Below, piece after piece: positions 17,975-26,458 of a stretch of DNA of 64,000 nt. Position 1 is the stretch's first letter. Every line of letters starts with the position of its first letter. Origin of the DNA: Castellaniella ginsengisoli (GTDB lineage Bacteria > Pseudomonadota > Gammaproteobacteria > Burkholderiales > Burkholderiaceae_B). The notes beneath the pieces are model-generated. The model was not told the DNA's origin and did no database searches. It was given only the letters and a program-made list of their open reading frames with translations. The stretch lies in NCBI RefSeq assembly GCF_039523235.1, contig NZ_BAAAEX010000001.1. The stretch is one strand, 5' to 3'. The position numbers were made by a program, and so were the translations under genes.

Positions 17975-18054
17975 TCCATGGAGGGGTTGGAATGCAACCG
18001 TCAGGCCGCTAAGCTCGGGATGAGCTTGGTTACTATGGCACTGAGTGGCATAAT

Positions 18055-18453
18055 ATGACTCGACGACAGCGGGTTTTCCTGACGCGTCATTTCCTGCGTT
18101 GGATGCGGAAGACCGGATTGACGCACGATGCGCTTTGCCGCGCCGTTTCGGAGATGGCGCAGGGCCTCCTGGATGCCGATCTGGGTGGTGGCATATTCAA
18201 GAAACGCGTCGGTCTCGCGGGACGCGGAAAAAGCGGGGGTGCGCGGACTCTGGTAGCGACTAACCGTGGGGATCGCTGGTTCTTCATGTTCGGATTCGCC
18301 AAGAACGACAGGGAAAACATCACTGGCGCTGAATTGATGGCCTTGCGGATGCTGGCTTCGGACTTGTTGAGATTGGCGCCATCACAGATGGACGCCGCCA
18401 TCGGGGACGGCTCGCTACAGGAGATTTGCCATGACGATCAAACGTTCGGCTGA
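18055..18453 (+). CDS. RelE-like toxin of a toxin-first TA pair
   Basis: A 132-residue RelE-superfamily (DUF1044/HigB-like) toxin, seen from GLLDADLGGGIFKKRV, GGARTLVATNRGDRWFFMFGFAKNDRENI and the ELMALRMLASDLL tail. Such proteins act as translation-dependent mRNA endonucleases. The gene overlaps the downstream XRE antitoxin by 23 bases, a toxin-first order. CATAAT directly before the ATG resembles a -10 but is too close for transcription of a leader, so either transcription is leaderless or the promoter lies further upstream. Confidence 0.8.
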   Translation: MTRRQRVFLTRHFLRWMRKTGLTHDALCRAVSEMAQGLLDADLGGGIFKKRVGLAGRGKSGGARTLVATNRGDRWFFMFGFAKNDRENITGAELMALRMLASDLLRLAPSQMDAAIGDGSLQEICHDDQTFG

Positions 18454-18754
18454 CAGCCCGCTGCTGGCCGCTGTCCATGAAACGGCCCGCGACTTGCATC
18501 GGCTGGGATTCATCGACAAACGCAAGATGCTGCGCTATGACGCCCTGTGCCTGGATCCGGTCCCCGCCTATACCAGTGAACAAATCCGCGCCATGCGTAC
18601 GAAGCTCAGGCTCAGCCAGTCCGTGTTGGCCGCTGTGCTCAACACCAGCGTCTCGACCGTTCGCAAGTGGGAGCAGGGCGACAAGCAACCCAGTGGTCCT
18701 TCCTTGAAGCTGCTGAATCTGCTGGACCGCAAAGGATTGGAGGCTGTGCTGTGA
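18431..18754 (+). CDS. XRE-family antitoxin partner
   Basis: A 107-residue HigA-like DNA-binding protein with a helix-turn-helix in the second half: IRAMRTKLRLSQSVLAAVLN, then STVRKWEQGDKQPSGPSLKLLNLL. The N-terminal 45 residues would contact the toxin. It is expected to neutralise the RelE-like protein and to repress the pair. pgi begins 37 bases later on the same strand. Confidence 0.82.
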   Translation: MTIKRSADSPLLAAVHETARDLHRLGFIDKRKMLRYDALCLDPVPAYTSEQIRAMRTKLRLSQSVLAAVLNTSVSTVRKWEQGDKQPSGPSLKLLNLLDRKGLEAVL

Positions 18755-18791
18755 CCCCCGGCGCGCTTGCTTCGTATGGCCGCATGACATA

Positions 18792-20447
18792 ATGACCGGC
18801 GATTCCGCCGACCTTCATTCCGCCGCCATGTCCGATCGCCTTGCCGCCGATACGCTTGCCCCCCTCACCGGGCTTCCCGAGTGGAAGCGCTTTGCCTTGG
18901 TGGCGCAGACCTGCGCATCGCGCACCGGCGTGCTGGACCTGATCGAGGCCCCCGGCCTGACACTCGATTCCAGCGGCCAGCGTCATTCGCCCGAACTCAT
19001 GGCCGCAGGCGAGGCCTTGCTGCGGGCGCGGGATTTCGACACGCAGCGCGCGCGCCTGCTGGCGGGCGAGATCGTCAACGTCACCGAAGACCGCGCCGCC
19101 TGGCATACCCTGCTGCGCGCGCCCGAGGCGCCGCCCGAGGTGCAGGCCGAGCGCGAACGCATGGACGCCTGGGTGCAGCGCGCCGATGCCGGACGGCGCT
19201 GGCGCCACGTCGTGCATGTGGGCATCGGCGGATCCGATTGGGGAGTGCGCCTGGCGGTGACGGCCTTCGGCTATGCCGGCACCTGGCGCGACGTGCGCTT
19301 CGTCGCCAATATCGACGGCCACGCGATCGAAGGCGGATTGGCGGGGCTGGACCCGCGCGAAACCCTGGTCGTGCTGGTCTCCAAATCCTTCACCACGGCG
19401 GAAACCCTGGAAAACGGCGCGCGCGCGCGCGAATGGCTGATGGCGTCCGGCCTGGATCCGGCCGCTCATCTGGCGGCGGTCACCGCCCGGCCCGACCGCG
19501 CCCGCGCCTGGGGCGTGCCGGAAAACCAGATTTTTCAATTGTGGGATTGGGTCGGCGGGCGGTTTTCGCTCTGGTCCGCGGTCAGCCTGAGCACCGCGCT
19601 GGCCGTGGGCGTCGAAGTGCTGGAGGGCTTGCGCGCGGGCGCGGCCGCCATGGATGCGCATTTCGCCCAGGCGCCTCTGGCGGAAAACGCTCCGGTGCGC
19701 ATGGCGCTGGCCGGGGTGGCCAACCGCAGCGTGCTGGGCCAGGGGTCGCTGAACATCGCCCCCTACGACTCGCGTCTCGCGAACCTGGTGCCCTACATCC
19801 AGCAACTGGATATGGAATCCCTGGGCAAGTCGGTGGATGTCGCCGGCCGTCCCGTGGGCGTGCCCACCGGCCCGGCCGTCTGGGGCATGCCCGGCACCGA
19901 TGCGCAGCACACCTTCTTTCAATGGATGCACCAGGGCAGCGACGGCGCGCCGGTGGACTTCATCCTGTGCCGCGAGGCCGACCATCATTGGCCGGCGCAC
20001 CACCGCCAGTTGCTGGCCAACTGCCTGGCCCAGCGCGAGGCCTTGATGCGCGGCAAGACCCTGGCCCAGGCGCACGCAGAGTGCCTGGCCGAGGGCATGG
20101 ATGAAGCCCGCGCCGCCTGGCTGGCGCCGCACCGCGTCCATCCGGGCGGGCGCCCCAACCACCTGATCGCGCTGCCGCGCCTGTCCCCGTATTCCCTGGG
20201 CGCCCTGCTGGCCCTGTACGAACACCGCGTCTTCACGCAAGGCGTGATCTGGGGCATCGACCCCTTCGACCAATGGGGCGTCGAATACGGCAAGATCCTG
20301 GCGCGCGGCATCATTGCCGAACTGGATCCGGCAGTCAGCCAAGCGCACCGCGCCGACGCGGCCGGCCCCGGCTCATCCGCCGGCGGCAGGCCGGGCGCCG
20401 GGCACGACGCTTCCACCCGCCACTGGATCGACCGCCTGCGGGGTTGA
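18792..20447 (+). CDS. pgi: glucose-6-phosphate isomerase
   Basis: A 551-residue phosphoglucose isomerase interconverting glucose-6-phosphate and fructose-6-phosphate. Motifs: VGIGGSDWGVRLAV, VSKSFTTAETLEN, the PGI signature GRFSLWSAVSLS and the second one in GVIWGIDPFDQWGVEYGK. Catalytic Glu and His are present in the usual context (YIQQLDMESLGKS; HQGSD). Length matches the family. The C-terminus has a short Gly/Pro/Ala-rich insertion before WIDRLRG. A later ATG at 18828 is a possible alternative start. It supplies sugar phosphates that also feed the polysaccharide locus. Confidence 0.96.
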   Translation: MTGDSADLHSAAMSDRLAADTLAPLTGLPEWKRFALVAQTCASRTGVLDLIEAPGLTLDSSGQRHSPELMAAGEALLRARDFDTQRARLLAGEIVNVTEDRAAWHTLLRAPEAPPEVQAERERMDAWVQRADAGRRWRHVVHVGIGGSDWGVRLAVTAFGYAGTWRDVRFVANIDGHAIEGGLAGLDPRETLVVLVSKSFTTAETLENGARAREWLMASGLDPAAHLAAVTARPDRARAWGVPENQIFQLWDWVGGRFSLWSAVSLSTALAVGVEVLEGLRAGAAAMDAHFAQAPLAENAPVRMALAGVANRSVLGQGSLNIAPYDSRLANLVPYIQQLDMESLGKSVDVAGRPVGVPTGPAVWGMPGTDAQHTFFQWMHQGSDGAPVDFILCREADHHWPAHHRQLLANCLAQREALMRGKTLAQAHAECLAEGMDEARAAWLAPHRVHPGGRPNHLIALPRLSPYSLGALLALYEHRVFTQGVIWGIDPFDQWGVEYGKILARGIIAELDPAVSQAHRADAAGPGSSAGGRPGAGHDASTRHWIDRLRG

Positions 20448-20686
20448 AATCTAGGGGCTTTCCCGGTCTTTCACCCCGGTCCGGGCGGGATTGTCTGAAA
20501 ACGCTCAGGGTTTACCCAGGATTATGCGCCGGGCCGAAAAAACCTTATCGTGCTTTGCACATGACGATGCGTGGCGACCTCCGGTAGAGTGGCCACTAAA
20601 CGCTGGAAAAGCGTTTTTCAGACTTCAAAACCAAGACATGAGGGCCATCCCCGCGCAAGGGCGAGCCCCGACCCTGGAGACAAGAC
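20448..20686 (+). other. 239-base gap between pgi and the nucleobase permease
   Basis: Holds a hairpin with a T-tail at 20598-20618 (AAACGCT pairing with AGCGTTT, then TTTTT), read as the pgi terminator or as an attenuator of the permease gene. A GGAG ribosome site precedes the permease ATG. I compared the leader by eye with known purine-sensing RNAs and saw no convincing match. Confidence 0.5.
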
Positions 20687-22171
20687 ATGAGCAAAACCGT
20701 CGCCCCGGTGGATGAAATCCTGCCGATGGGCCAACTGACGGCCCTGGGCTTGCAACACGTGCTGGTCATGTACGCCGGCGCCGTGGCCGTCCCCTTGATC
20801 ATCGGCCGGGCGCTCGGCCTGGACGCCCACGAAGTATCGCTGCTGATCGCCGCCGACCTGTTCGCCTGCGGCATCGCCACCATCATCCAGTCCCTGGGCG
20901 CCACCCCGTGGTTCGGGATCAAGCTGCCCGTCATCATGGGCGTCAGCTTCGCCCCGGTCGGGCCCATGATCCACATCGCCCAGTCCAACCCAGGGCACGA
21001 AGGCGCGCAGCTCTTGTTCGGCACCATCATCGCGGCGGGGATCATCACCATCCTCATCGCCCCCTGGATCAGCCGCCTGTTGCGCTTCTTCCCGCCGGTC
21101 GTCACCGGCACCATCATCGCCATCATCGGCATCACCCTGATGCGCGTGGGCATCAACTGGATCTTCGGCAACCCCTTCGGCCCCACCGCGCCGTCCCTGG
21201 TCGATCCCAACTACGTCGCGTGGCTGAACGACATCCGGGCCGCCTCGGGCGCGCCGGGCTCGCCCTTGCCGGCCGTGCCCGAGGGCCTGGCGCTCATGCC
21301 CACGATGCCCAATCCCAAGTACGCCAATCTCACCGGCGTGGGCATCGCCGCCATCGTGCTGGTGTCGATCCTGCTGATCGCCAAGTTCTGCAAGGGTTTC
21401 CTGGCCAACATCGCCGTGCTGCTGGGCATCGTCATCGGCGCCGTCATCACGTCCGCCATGGGCATCATGACCTTCGAGAAGGTCGGCCGGGCCGAATGGG
21501 TGGACATCGTCATGCCCTTTCATTTCGGCATGCCGAAGTTCGATTTCTGGATGATCCTGACCATGGTTCTGGTCATGATCGTGATCCTGATCGAATCCAC
21601 CGGCATGTTCCTGGCCCTGTCGGACATGACCGGCAAGAAGATCGGCCAGAAAGACCTGGCGCGCGGCCTGCGCACCGACGGCCTGGGCACCCTGATCGGC
21701 GGCATCTTCAACACCTTCCCGTATTCCAGCTTCTCCCAGAACGTCGGCCTGGTCGCCGTCACGGGGGTGCGCAGCCGCTTCGTCTGCGTGGCCAGCGGGG
21801 TCATCCTGCTGGTGCTGGGTCTGCTGCCCAAGCTGGCGGCGCTGGTCGAATCCCTGCCCACCGTCGTGCTGGGCGGCGCGGGCATCGTGATGTTCGGCAT
21901 GGTCACCGCCACCGGCATCCGCATCCTGGGCGGAGTGGATTTCGCCAAGAACCGCAACAACGCCATGATCGTGGCCATCTCCATCGGCATGGGCATGATC
22001 CCCGTGGTCGCCCCGAACTTCCGCCAGTGGATGCCGCACGCCATCCACCCGCTGATCGAATCGGGCATCCTGCTGACGTCGCTGTCGGCCGTGCTGCTGA
22101 ACGTGTTCTTCAACGGCGCCCCGCACGATACCGACGCCGCCGTCGAAGCCGCTAAGCACGCGGAGGCTTGA
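20687..22171 (+). CDS. NCS2-family xanthine/urate (nucleobase) permease
   Basis: A 494-residue inner-membrane symporter of the NCS2/NAT family with about 12-14 hydrophobic segments. The family signature appears as QNVGLVAVTGVRSR (near residue 350), and GIKLPVIMGVSFAPVGPM and ESTGMF (substrate-site Glu) are also present. The signature is closer to xanthine/uric acid carriers than to UraA uracil carriers, but the exact substrate cannot be fixed from sequence alone. It is a single gene, with a hairpin after the stop. Confidence 0.88.
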   Translation: MSKTVAPVDEILPMGQLTALGLQHVLVMYAGAVAVPLIIGRALGLDAHEVSLLIAADLFACGIATIIQSLGATPWFGIKLPVIMGVSFAPVGPMIHIAQSNPGHEGAQLLFGTIIAAGIITILIAPWISRLLRFFPPVVTGTIIAIIGITLMRVGINWIFGNPFGPTAPSLVDPNYVAWLNDIRAASGAPGSPLPAVPEGLALMPTMPNPKYANLTGVGIAAIVLVSILLIAKFCKGFLANIAVLLGIVIGAVITSAMGIMTFEKVGRAEWVDIVMPFHFGMPKFDFWMILTMVLVMIVILIESTGMFLALSDMTGKKIGQKDLARGLRTDGLGTLIGGIFNTFPYSSFSQNVGLVAVTGVRSRFVCVASGVILLVLGLLPKLAALVESLPTVVLGGAGIVMFGMVTATGIRILGGVDFAKNRNNAMIVAISIGMGMIPVVAPNFRQWMPHAIHPLIESGILLTSLSAVLLNVFFNGAPHDTDAAVEAAKHAEA

Positions 22172-22230
22172 TCTTCAGGCGGTCTGGATGGCTGGCCTGG
22201 CCATCCGGTTCCGCTGCCGCGCGTCATGCA

Positions 22231-22266
22231 TCGGGCGCCTTCCTTGAAAGAGGAGGCGCCCGAATT
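22231..22266 (+). terminator. hairpin downstream of the permease gene
   Basis: TCGGGCGCC pairs with GGCGCCCGA around an imperfect inner stem, 60 bases after the permease stop. The T-tract is poor (AATTGTTG), so termination strength is uncertain. The rest of 22172-22411 shows nothing else recognisable. Confidence 0.5.
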
Positions 22267-22411
22267 GTTGCTGCGAGGTGATCCGGGCAGGCGACAGGCT
22301 TGCGTAGAAGTCGCAGGCTGACAGTGCAGGTTCAGGTGGATATGCTGGATTTCCTTTGGTCATGATTCTGGATGATATACAATGATGATATCTTCTGAGG
22401 GCTCAAAAACC

Positions 22412-22630
22412 ATGGCCAGAATCCTCATCGATCTCTCGGAAACGCAGTTGCAGGCCCTTGCCGCAAAAGTGCGCACCGAAGGGCGGTCCCGTGCGGCCAT
22501 CATTCGTGATGCCATCGATGCCTATCTCGCGCACCATGCGCCGGGTGATGCATCGGCCGTGTTCGGTCTCTGGCGGGATCGCTCGATCGACGGGCTCGAA
22601 TACCAGGAGGCGCAAAGAGCGGAATGGTAA
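22412..22630 (+). CDS. vapB: VapB-like ribbon-helix-helix antitoxin
   Basis: A 72-residue CopG/RHH protein: the N-terminal beta-strand MARILIDLSETQLQAL and the helices around GRSRAAIIRDAIDAYLA would dimerise and bind the promoter. The C-terminal tail (FGLWRDRSIDGLEYQEAQRAEW) would enter the toxin active site. I chose the ATG at 22412 over 22382 because the strand begins there. It overlaps the toxin gene by 7 bases. Confidence 0.82.
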   Translation: MARILIDLSETQLQALAAKVRTEGRSRAAIIRDAIDAYLAHHAPGDASAVFGLWRDRSIDGLEYQEAQRAEW

Positions 22631-22983
22631 GAGCGCTGATCGATACCAACGTGCTCATCGATTTCCTCAGCGGGCACGAAAAGGCACATACCGAACTCGA
22701 CCGCCATGCGCGGCCGGCCATCAGCATCATTACCTGGATGGAGGTGCTGGCGGGTGCCGTGCCGCACGAAGAATCCGCGATCCGTCGCTGGCTGGATTCC
22801 TTCGAGCGGATCGGGGTGGATGACCAGGTGGCGGGTCGTGCCGTCGTCATCCGCAGGGAACGGCGCATCCGGCTACCGGATGCCATCATCTGGGCTTCTG
22901 CCCAGGTCCATGGGATGTTGCTGGTGTCGCGTAACCATCGGGATTTTCCCGTGGATGCCCCGGATGTGCGGGTGCCATATTGA
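22624..22983 (+). CDS. vapC: VapC-like PIN-domain ribonuclease toxin
   Basis: A 119-residue PIN-domain protein. Acidic metal-binding residues are visible at LIDTNVLIDF (Asp near residue 7), TWMEVLAG (Glu near 40), LPDAIIWASA (Asp near 87) and in the SRNHRDF region (Asp near 105). VapC toxins cleave tRNA or rRNA at single sites. The stop overlaps the start of the rfaH-like gene by 4 bases, an unusual coupling of a toxin gene to a surface-polysaccharide regulator. Confidence 0.85.
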   Translation: MVRALIDTNVLIDFLSGHEKAHTELDRHARPAISIITWMEVLAGAVPHEESAIRRWLDSFERIGVDDQVAGRAVVIRRERRIRLPDAIIWASAQVHGMLLVSRNHRDFPVDAPDVRVPY

Positions 22984-23485
22984 ATACGCCTGATCTTCCC
23001 TCCGCCTGGTACGTCGCTCACACCAAGCCCCGTCAGGAACGTACCGCCGCCGAACAACTGCGGCGCCAGGATTTCGAGGTCTATCTGCCGCTGTTCAAGG
23101 TCTTCCGGGAACCTGGGCGGCGTTGGCGCGCGGCCGTCGCGCCNGCTACCTGTTCCTGCGGCCCACCCGGGCCACGCAGTCCCTGTCCGTGGTGCGTTCC
23201 ACGGTGGGCGTCAGCCGGCTGGTCATGTTCGGCCACCAGCCCGCCACCCTGGCGGACGATGCCGTCCAGGCCATCCGCCGGGCCGAAGACCTGCGCGAAA
23301 CCGCCGGTCTGGCCGACATCGGCCCCTACCAGCCCGGCATGGCCGTGCGCCTGCGGGATCCGGCGCTGGCCGGCGTCCAGGCACTGGTCCGGGCGGTCTC
23401 CGCCGACCGCGTCACCCTGCTGCTGGACATCCTGGGCCGCCCGCAGACCGTGCAGGTCGAGTTCGGGCGGATCGCACCGCTGTAG
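22980..23485 (+). CDS. rfaH: RfaH/NusG-like antiterminator, frame broken at an N
   Basis: A NusG-paralogue. The first part reads AWYVAHTKPRQERTAAEQLR and FEVYLPLFKVFREPGRRW (NGN domain) from a TTG start. The frame then breaks at the ambiguous base 23144 and continues in another frame as YLFLRPTRATQSLSVVRS through a C-terminal KOW-like part (PGMAVRLRDPALAGVQALV to FGRIAPL). The family normally has a short PLFPGYLF-type stretch exactly at the break, so a few codons are probably lost in an assembly gap and the gene is likely intact in the organism. RfaH recruits to ops elements and suppresses polarity in long polysaccharide operons; an ops element lies at 29781. Confidence 0.82.
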
Positions 23486-23654
23486 CCGGGCGGAAGCTCC
23501 GCCTTGCCTCCAGTGCAGGTTGTGATCAATCCACCACAGCCCGCCTCGCTTACAAGACAGATATCCATAAGATGGGCGATGCAACATGCTCCCATCCCGT
23601 CAATGTGTCTACAGAAAGATGGATCATTGATTTAAATGCATCTACAATCAGAAT

Positions 23655-23933
23655 ATGGATATCGAATTTGATCCGTATAAATCGAGGATCAATGAGCGAG
23701 AGCGCGGCCTGCCGTTCGCGTTGGCGTCCCAGTTCGAGTTCGAGACCGCGGTATTCAAAGTCGATGCACGGTGCGATTACGGCGAGGTGCGCATCCGGGC
23801 GCTGGGCAAGATCGATGGCCGTGTGCATGTGGTGGTATTCACAGAGCGCGAGCATACGATCCGCATCATCAGCTTGCGCAAGGCCAATCGGCGGCAGGTG
23901 TATTTGTATGAGCAAGAAATCAGTCGACCCTGA
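23655..23933 (+). CDS. brnT: BrnT-family ribonuclease toxin
   Basis: A 92-residue BrnT (DUF497) protein: IEFDPYKSRINERERGLPF at the start, then a strand-rich core VRIRALGKIDGRVHVVVFTER and TIRIISLRKANRRQV. BrnT is a RelE-fold RNase found first in Brucella. The gene precedes and overlaps its BrnA partner by 26 bases. The 23486-23654 gap is AT-richer than its flanks and may hold the promoter, but I could not fix the boxes. Confidence 0.88.
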   Translation: MDIEFDPYKSRINERERGLPFALASQFEFETAVFKVDARCDYGEVRIRALGKIDGRVHVVVFTEREHTIRIISLRKANRRQVYLYEQEISRP

Positions 23934-24186
23934 GCGCGTGGATGACGACAACCCGGAATGGACTGAGACCGACATGCGCACGGCCATGCGCCTGGATGGA
24001 TTGCCTGAGTCGCTTCAGCGGAAATTACGCGGGCAACGCGGACCTCAGAAGGCGCCGCGCAAGATTCAGACTGCGGTCCGCTACGACGTCGATATCATTG
24101 ATGCCTTCAAGGCCGGAGGGCCCGGCTGGCAGACCCGCATGAATCAGGCCTTGAGGGAGTGGCTGCGCGGCCGGGAAAAAGCCTAG
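23908..24186 (+). CDS. brnA: BrnA-family antitoxin
   Basis: A 92-residue BrnA protein. The ATG at 23908 lies inside the brnT 3' end. DNPEWTETDMRTAMRLDGLP is typical of the toxin-contacting N-terminus; the ribbon-helix-helix follows (KIQTAVRYDVDIIDAFKA, then GWQTRMNQALREWL). It neutralises BrnT and represses the promoter as a complex. The last 4 bases overlap the convergent O-antigen ligase gene. Confidence 0.88.
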   Translation: MSKKSVDPERVDDDNPEWTETDMRTAMRLDGLPESLQRKLRGQRGPQKAPRKIQTAVRYDVDIIDAFKAGGPGWQTRMNQALREWLRGREKA

Positions 24187-25487
24187 ACCCCGTGCGCCGC
24201 ATCCCGTTCCGCCTGCCGCAGCGCGGCCCACAGCACAGCCAGCGATACCAGGAAGAACATCACCCCGTTGTTGCGGCCCAGAATCACCTGGGTCAGCCCA
24301 TAGGCGGCGAAAGCGGCCGGCAACGCCGCCCCGCAGCAGGCCAGCACCCGCACCGCCGGCTCGGGCGCACGCAGGCGGCGGCAGAAATACCAGAAACTGG
24401 CGATCAGCAGCGCCAGAAACGCGATCAGCCCCAGGCTGCCCTGGTGCAGCCAGATCTCGATGAACTGATTGTGCGTATTGGACAGCGTCCCCACAAAGGG
24501 CGCCACCCGTTCGGCCTCGATCAAGGTCTGCAGGTGAGCATCGTATTGCGCATGGCCCCAGCCCAGCAAAGGCCGTTCCGGAATGCTGATCAGTGCCGCC
24601 TTCCAGGCCTCCAGGCGGGAACCGACATTGTTCGAGGCATCGCCTTGCTGGCGGTAGGCTTGCCATTCGTCCAGCGCGGCGGCATAGCGGCTTTCGGCGA
24701 TCTGGCCGGCCGGCAGCACGGCCAGCGCGATAACCGCCGTGGCACCCAGCAGGGCGATGCCCGCCAGCAGCGGGCGCAGGTGCGCGCGGCGCAGCAGCGC
24801 CACAGCGGCCAGCACCAGCAGCACCGGCAGCGCGATCAGGCTGCCGCGCGTGGCGGCGGCGATCATGGCGTACAGGCCGGCCAGCGCCCCGGCCAGCAGC
24901 AGGACGCTCCAGGCCCAGCGCCGCTGGATCGCCGCCAGGGCGGCCCCCATCAAGCTCCAGAATCCCATGGTGAGCGCCATGTCGGCAAACGGGATGGCGC
25001 TGGTGACGAAACCTGTGGCGCGTTCATAGCCGATGCCGATCGTCTGCCATGCCGCGATGCCTGCCGTAGCGAACAGGCCCAGCGCCAGCCCCGCCGCAGC
25101 CCAATCCAGGCGCAGCCGGATGCGCCGCAGGCCCGCCAGGATGGGCACGGCCAACAGGTAGCGGGCGCCCTGGTCCAGGTATTTGCCCGAATCCCCGTGC
25201 CACAGCACGGCCAGCGCATTGATGGCGAACACCGCCAGCAGCAGCGCGCATAGCGTGCGGTCCTCGGCCGTCCAGGGGGCGGGCGCAAGCCCGTCCGGCA
25301 CACCGGCCTGGGTCCGGCGCCCCGCGCGCCGGGCAGTCCACCACGCGGCCAGCCCGCCCAGCAGCAAGACGCCGCCGCCGATGGAATAGCCTGAGGGCAC
25401 CGACAGCATCAGCAGGAAGAACAGCGCAGCGCCGGCAGACATCCAGGTCGACAGCCAGGCAGGGAGAACGGCCGGAGAAGAGGGCAT
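24183..25487 (-). CDS. O-antigen ligase/polymerase-like membrane protein (WaaL family)
   Basis: A 434-residue integral membrane protein with about ten to twelve hydrophobic segments and a large periplasmic loop (about residues 255-330) carrying GSRLEAWKAALISIPERPLLGWG and NTHNQFIEIWLHQGSLG, the Wzy_C family signature. WaaL proteins join undecaprenyl-linked polysaccharide to lipid A-core. It is separate from the main polysaccharide locus and lacks the locus's two in-cluster Wzy relatives' sequence style, so the ligase role is the better guess, though polymerase or protein-glycosylating ligase is possible. Confidence 0.8.
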   Translation of the reverse strand: MPSSPAVLPAWLSTWMSAGAALFFLLMLSVPSGYSIGGGVLLLGGLAAWWTARRAGRRTQAGVPDGLAPAPWTAEDRTLCALLLAVFAINALAVLWHGDSGKYLDQGARYLLAVPILAGLRRIRLRLDWAAAGLALGLFATAGIAAWQTIGIGYERATGFVTSAIPFADMALTMGFWSLMGAALAAIQRRWAWSVLLLAGALAGLYAMIAAATRGSLIALPVLLVLAAVALLRRAHLRPLLAGIALLGATAVIALAVLPAGQIAESRYAAALDEWQAYRQQGDASNNVGSRLEAWKAALISIPERPLLGWGHAQYDAHLQTLIEAERVAPFVGTLSNTHNQFIEIWLHQGSLGLIAFLALLIASFWYFCRRLRAPEPAVRVLACCGAALPAAFAAYGLTQVILGRNNGVMFFLVSLAVLWAALRQAERDAAHGV

Positions 25488-25596
25488 GACACAAGCAATG
25501 ACAAAATGTGATGGGATGGATTGTAGCGGGCCGCCGCGCTTCCCCGAGCCCGCACTCTGCCCGCAGACCGCCCGGACCGGATTCGAGCGGCATCAG

Positions 25597-25627
25597 CGGG
25601 CAGGCTAATGCCTGCCCGTCTCTTTTT
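25597..25627 (+). terminator. perfect hairpin with T-tract between waaL-like gene and higA
   Basis: CGGGCAGGC-TAAT-GCCTGCCCG followed by TCTCTTTTT on the plus strand. Both neighbouring genes run on the minus strand, where the T-tract would lie on the wrong side, so it is either an orphan rightward terminator or a weak hairpin after higA. Confidence 0.4.
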
Positions 25628-25991
25628 ATGCGGTCGGCTGGATCAGGCTCTCGGCGGGAATGCCAAGCTCCTGGTGCAGTTTTCGGATCATGGGCAGGGT
25701 CAGGGCGCGCTTCCGGTTCAGTATCTCGTAGACGCGGTTGCGCCGCCCGATCATTGGCTCCAGATCCTTGATACTCAGTCCCGATTGTTCCATGCGAAAT
25801 TTGATTGCTTCGATCGGGTCCGGCAGGTCGATGGGATGATGGCGGGACTCATAGGCTTGCACCAGCGTGGACAGCACTTCCAGCCTGTCGCCCTCCACGG
25901 TATCGGGCGCGGGATCAAGATCAACCAGGCGAGAAACCTCCTTGAGCGTCCTCTCATAGTCGGCTTCGGTACGGATGGGGCGGATTTCCAT
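25626..25991 (-). CDS. higA: HigA-type antitoxin with C-terminal HTH
   Basis: A 121-residue antitoxin of the HigA family: N-terminal IRPIRTEADYERTLKEVSRL and the C-terminal helix-turn-helix (GLSIKDLEPMIGRRNRVYEILN and LTLPMIRKLHQELGI). I chose the ATG at 25991, 7 bases after the toxin stop, because family similarity begins there. It should bind the 21-base palindrome upstream of the toxin gene. Confidence 0.87.
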   Translation of the reverse strand: MEIRPIRTEADYERTLKEVSRLVDLDPAPDTVEGDRLEVLSTLVQAYESRHHPIDLPDPIEAIKFRMEQSGLSIKDLEPMIGRRNRVYEILNRKRALTLPMIRKLHQELGIPAESLIQPTA

Positions 25992-25998
25992 GATGGGG

Positions 25999-26301
25999 CT
26001 ACTCCATTTCGACTGTTGCGGCGTCGATGTCATCATATTCAGCGTGCGTGCCGATGAACTTCACATAGACGACGCCCAAGCGGTAAGCGATGGCTGCAAC
26101 CAATCGATAGTCATTGCCTTTGACATTGAACACGACGCGCCGGTTGCCAAGGATGCTGGCGTTGGCATAGCGGGCCTTGATGTCTGCTGGCTGCTGCCAA
26201 TTGGCCTGGCGAACTTCGTCTACCCAGACCTGGATAGCTTGTTTTGCGTCTGGGTGCCGATCCCAGAAGCGCCTTAAGGTGCGCGTGGCAATGATGCGCA
26301 T
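25999..26301 (-). CDS. higB: HigB-type mRNA interferase toxin
   Basis: A 100-residue HigB (RelE fold) toxin: TLRRFWDRHPDAKQAIQVWVDEV, then NRRVVFNVKGNDYRLVAAIAY and VYVKFIGTHAEYDDID, the family's typical C-terminal motif. It cleaves mRNA on the ribosome. Toxin-first order with higA is the classical one for this family. Confidence 0.92.
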   Translation of the reverse strand: MRIIATRTLRRFWDRHPDAKQAIQVWVDEVRQANWQQPADIKARYANASILGNRRVVFNVKGNDYRLVAAIAYRLGVVYVKFIGTHAEYDDIDAATVEME

Positions 26302-26310
26302 GGTTCAATC

Positions 26311-26331
26311 ATAGTCCCAATTTGGGACTAT
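26311..26331 (-). promoter_or_regulatory. HigA operator palindrome
   Basis: ATAGTCCCA-ATT-TGGGACTAT, a perfect 9-base inverted repeat around 3 bases, 10 bases upstream of the higB ATG. Position and symmetry are those of the autoregulatory site of higBA operons. Confidence 0.75.
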
Positions 26332-26458
26332 CGCAATAAGTAGTCGGACCTACAAACTACCCGCTTTCACTGTAGCGAGCTATTCGCAAAAGCCGAGGTC
26401 GGCCGAAGGCGACTGGTACGATTCCATGAATGCTTCTCTTCATGGAACCACACCCCGC

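Noticed and set aside
18639..20348. A 569-residue minus-strand frame
   Set aside because: Antisense shadow of pgi; composition is skewed and no domain is recognisable.
20448..20686. A possible purine-sensing riboswitch before the nucleobase permease
   Set aside because: No match to a known aptamer could be seen; only a short terminator-like hairpin is supported.
20618..22159. A 513-residue minus-strand frame rich in Asp, His and Gly
   Set aside because: Antisense of a membrane protein gene; such composition is the expected complement of hydrophobic codons.
22980..23485. rfaH as a true pseudogene
   Set aside because: The frame break coincides exactly with the N and both flanks are well conserved, so an assembly gap is the better explanation.
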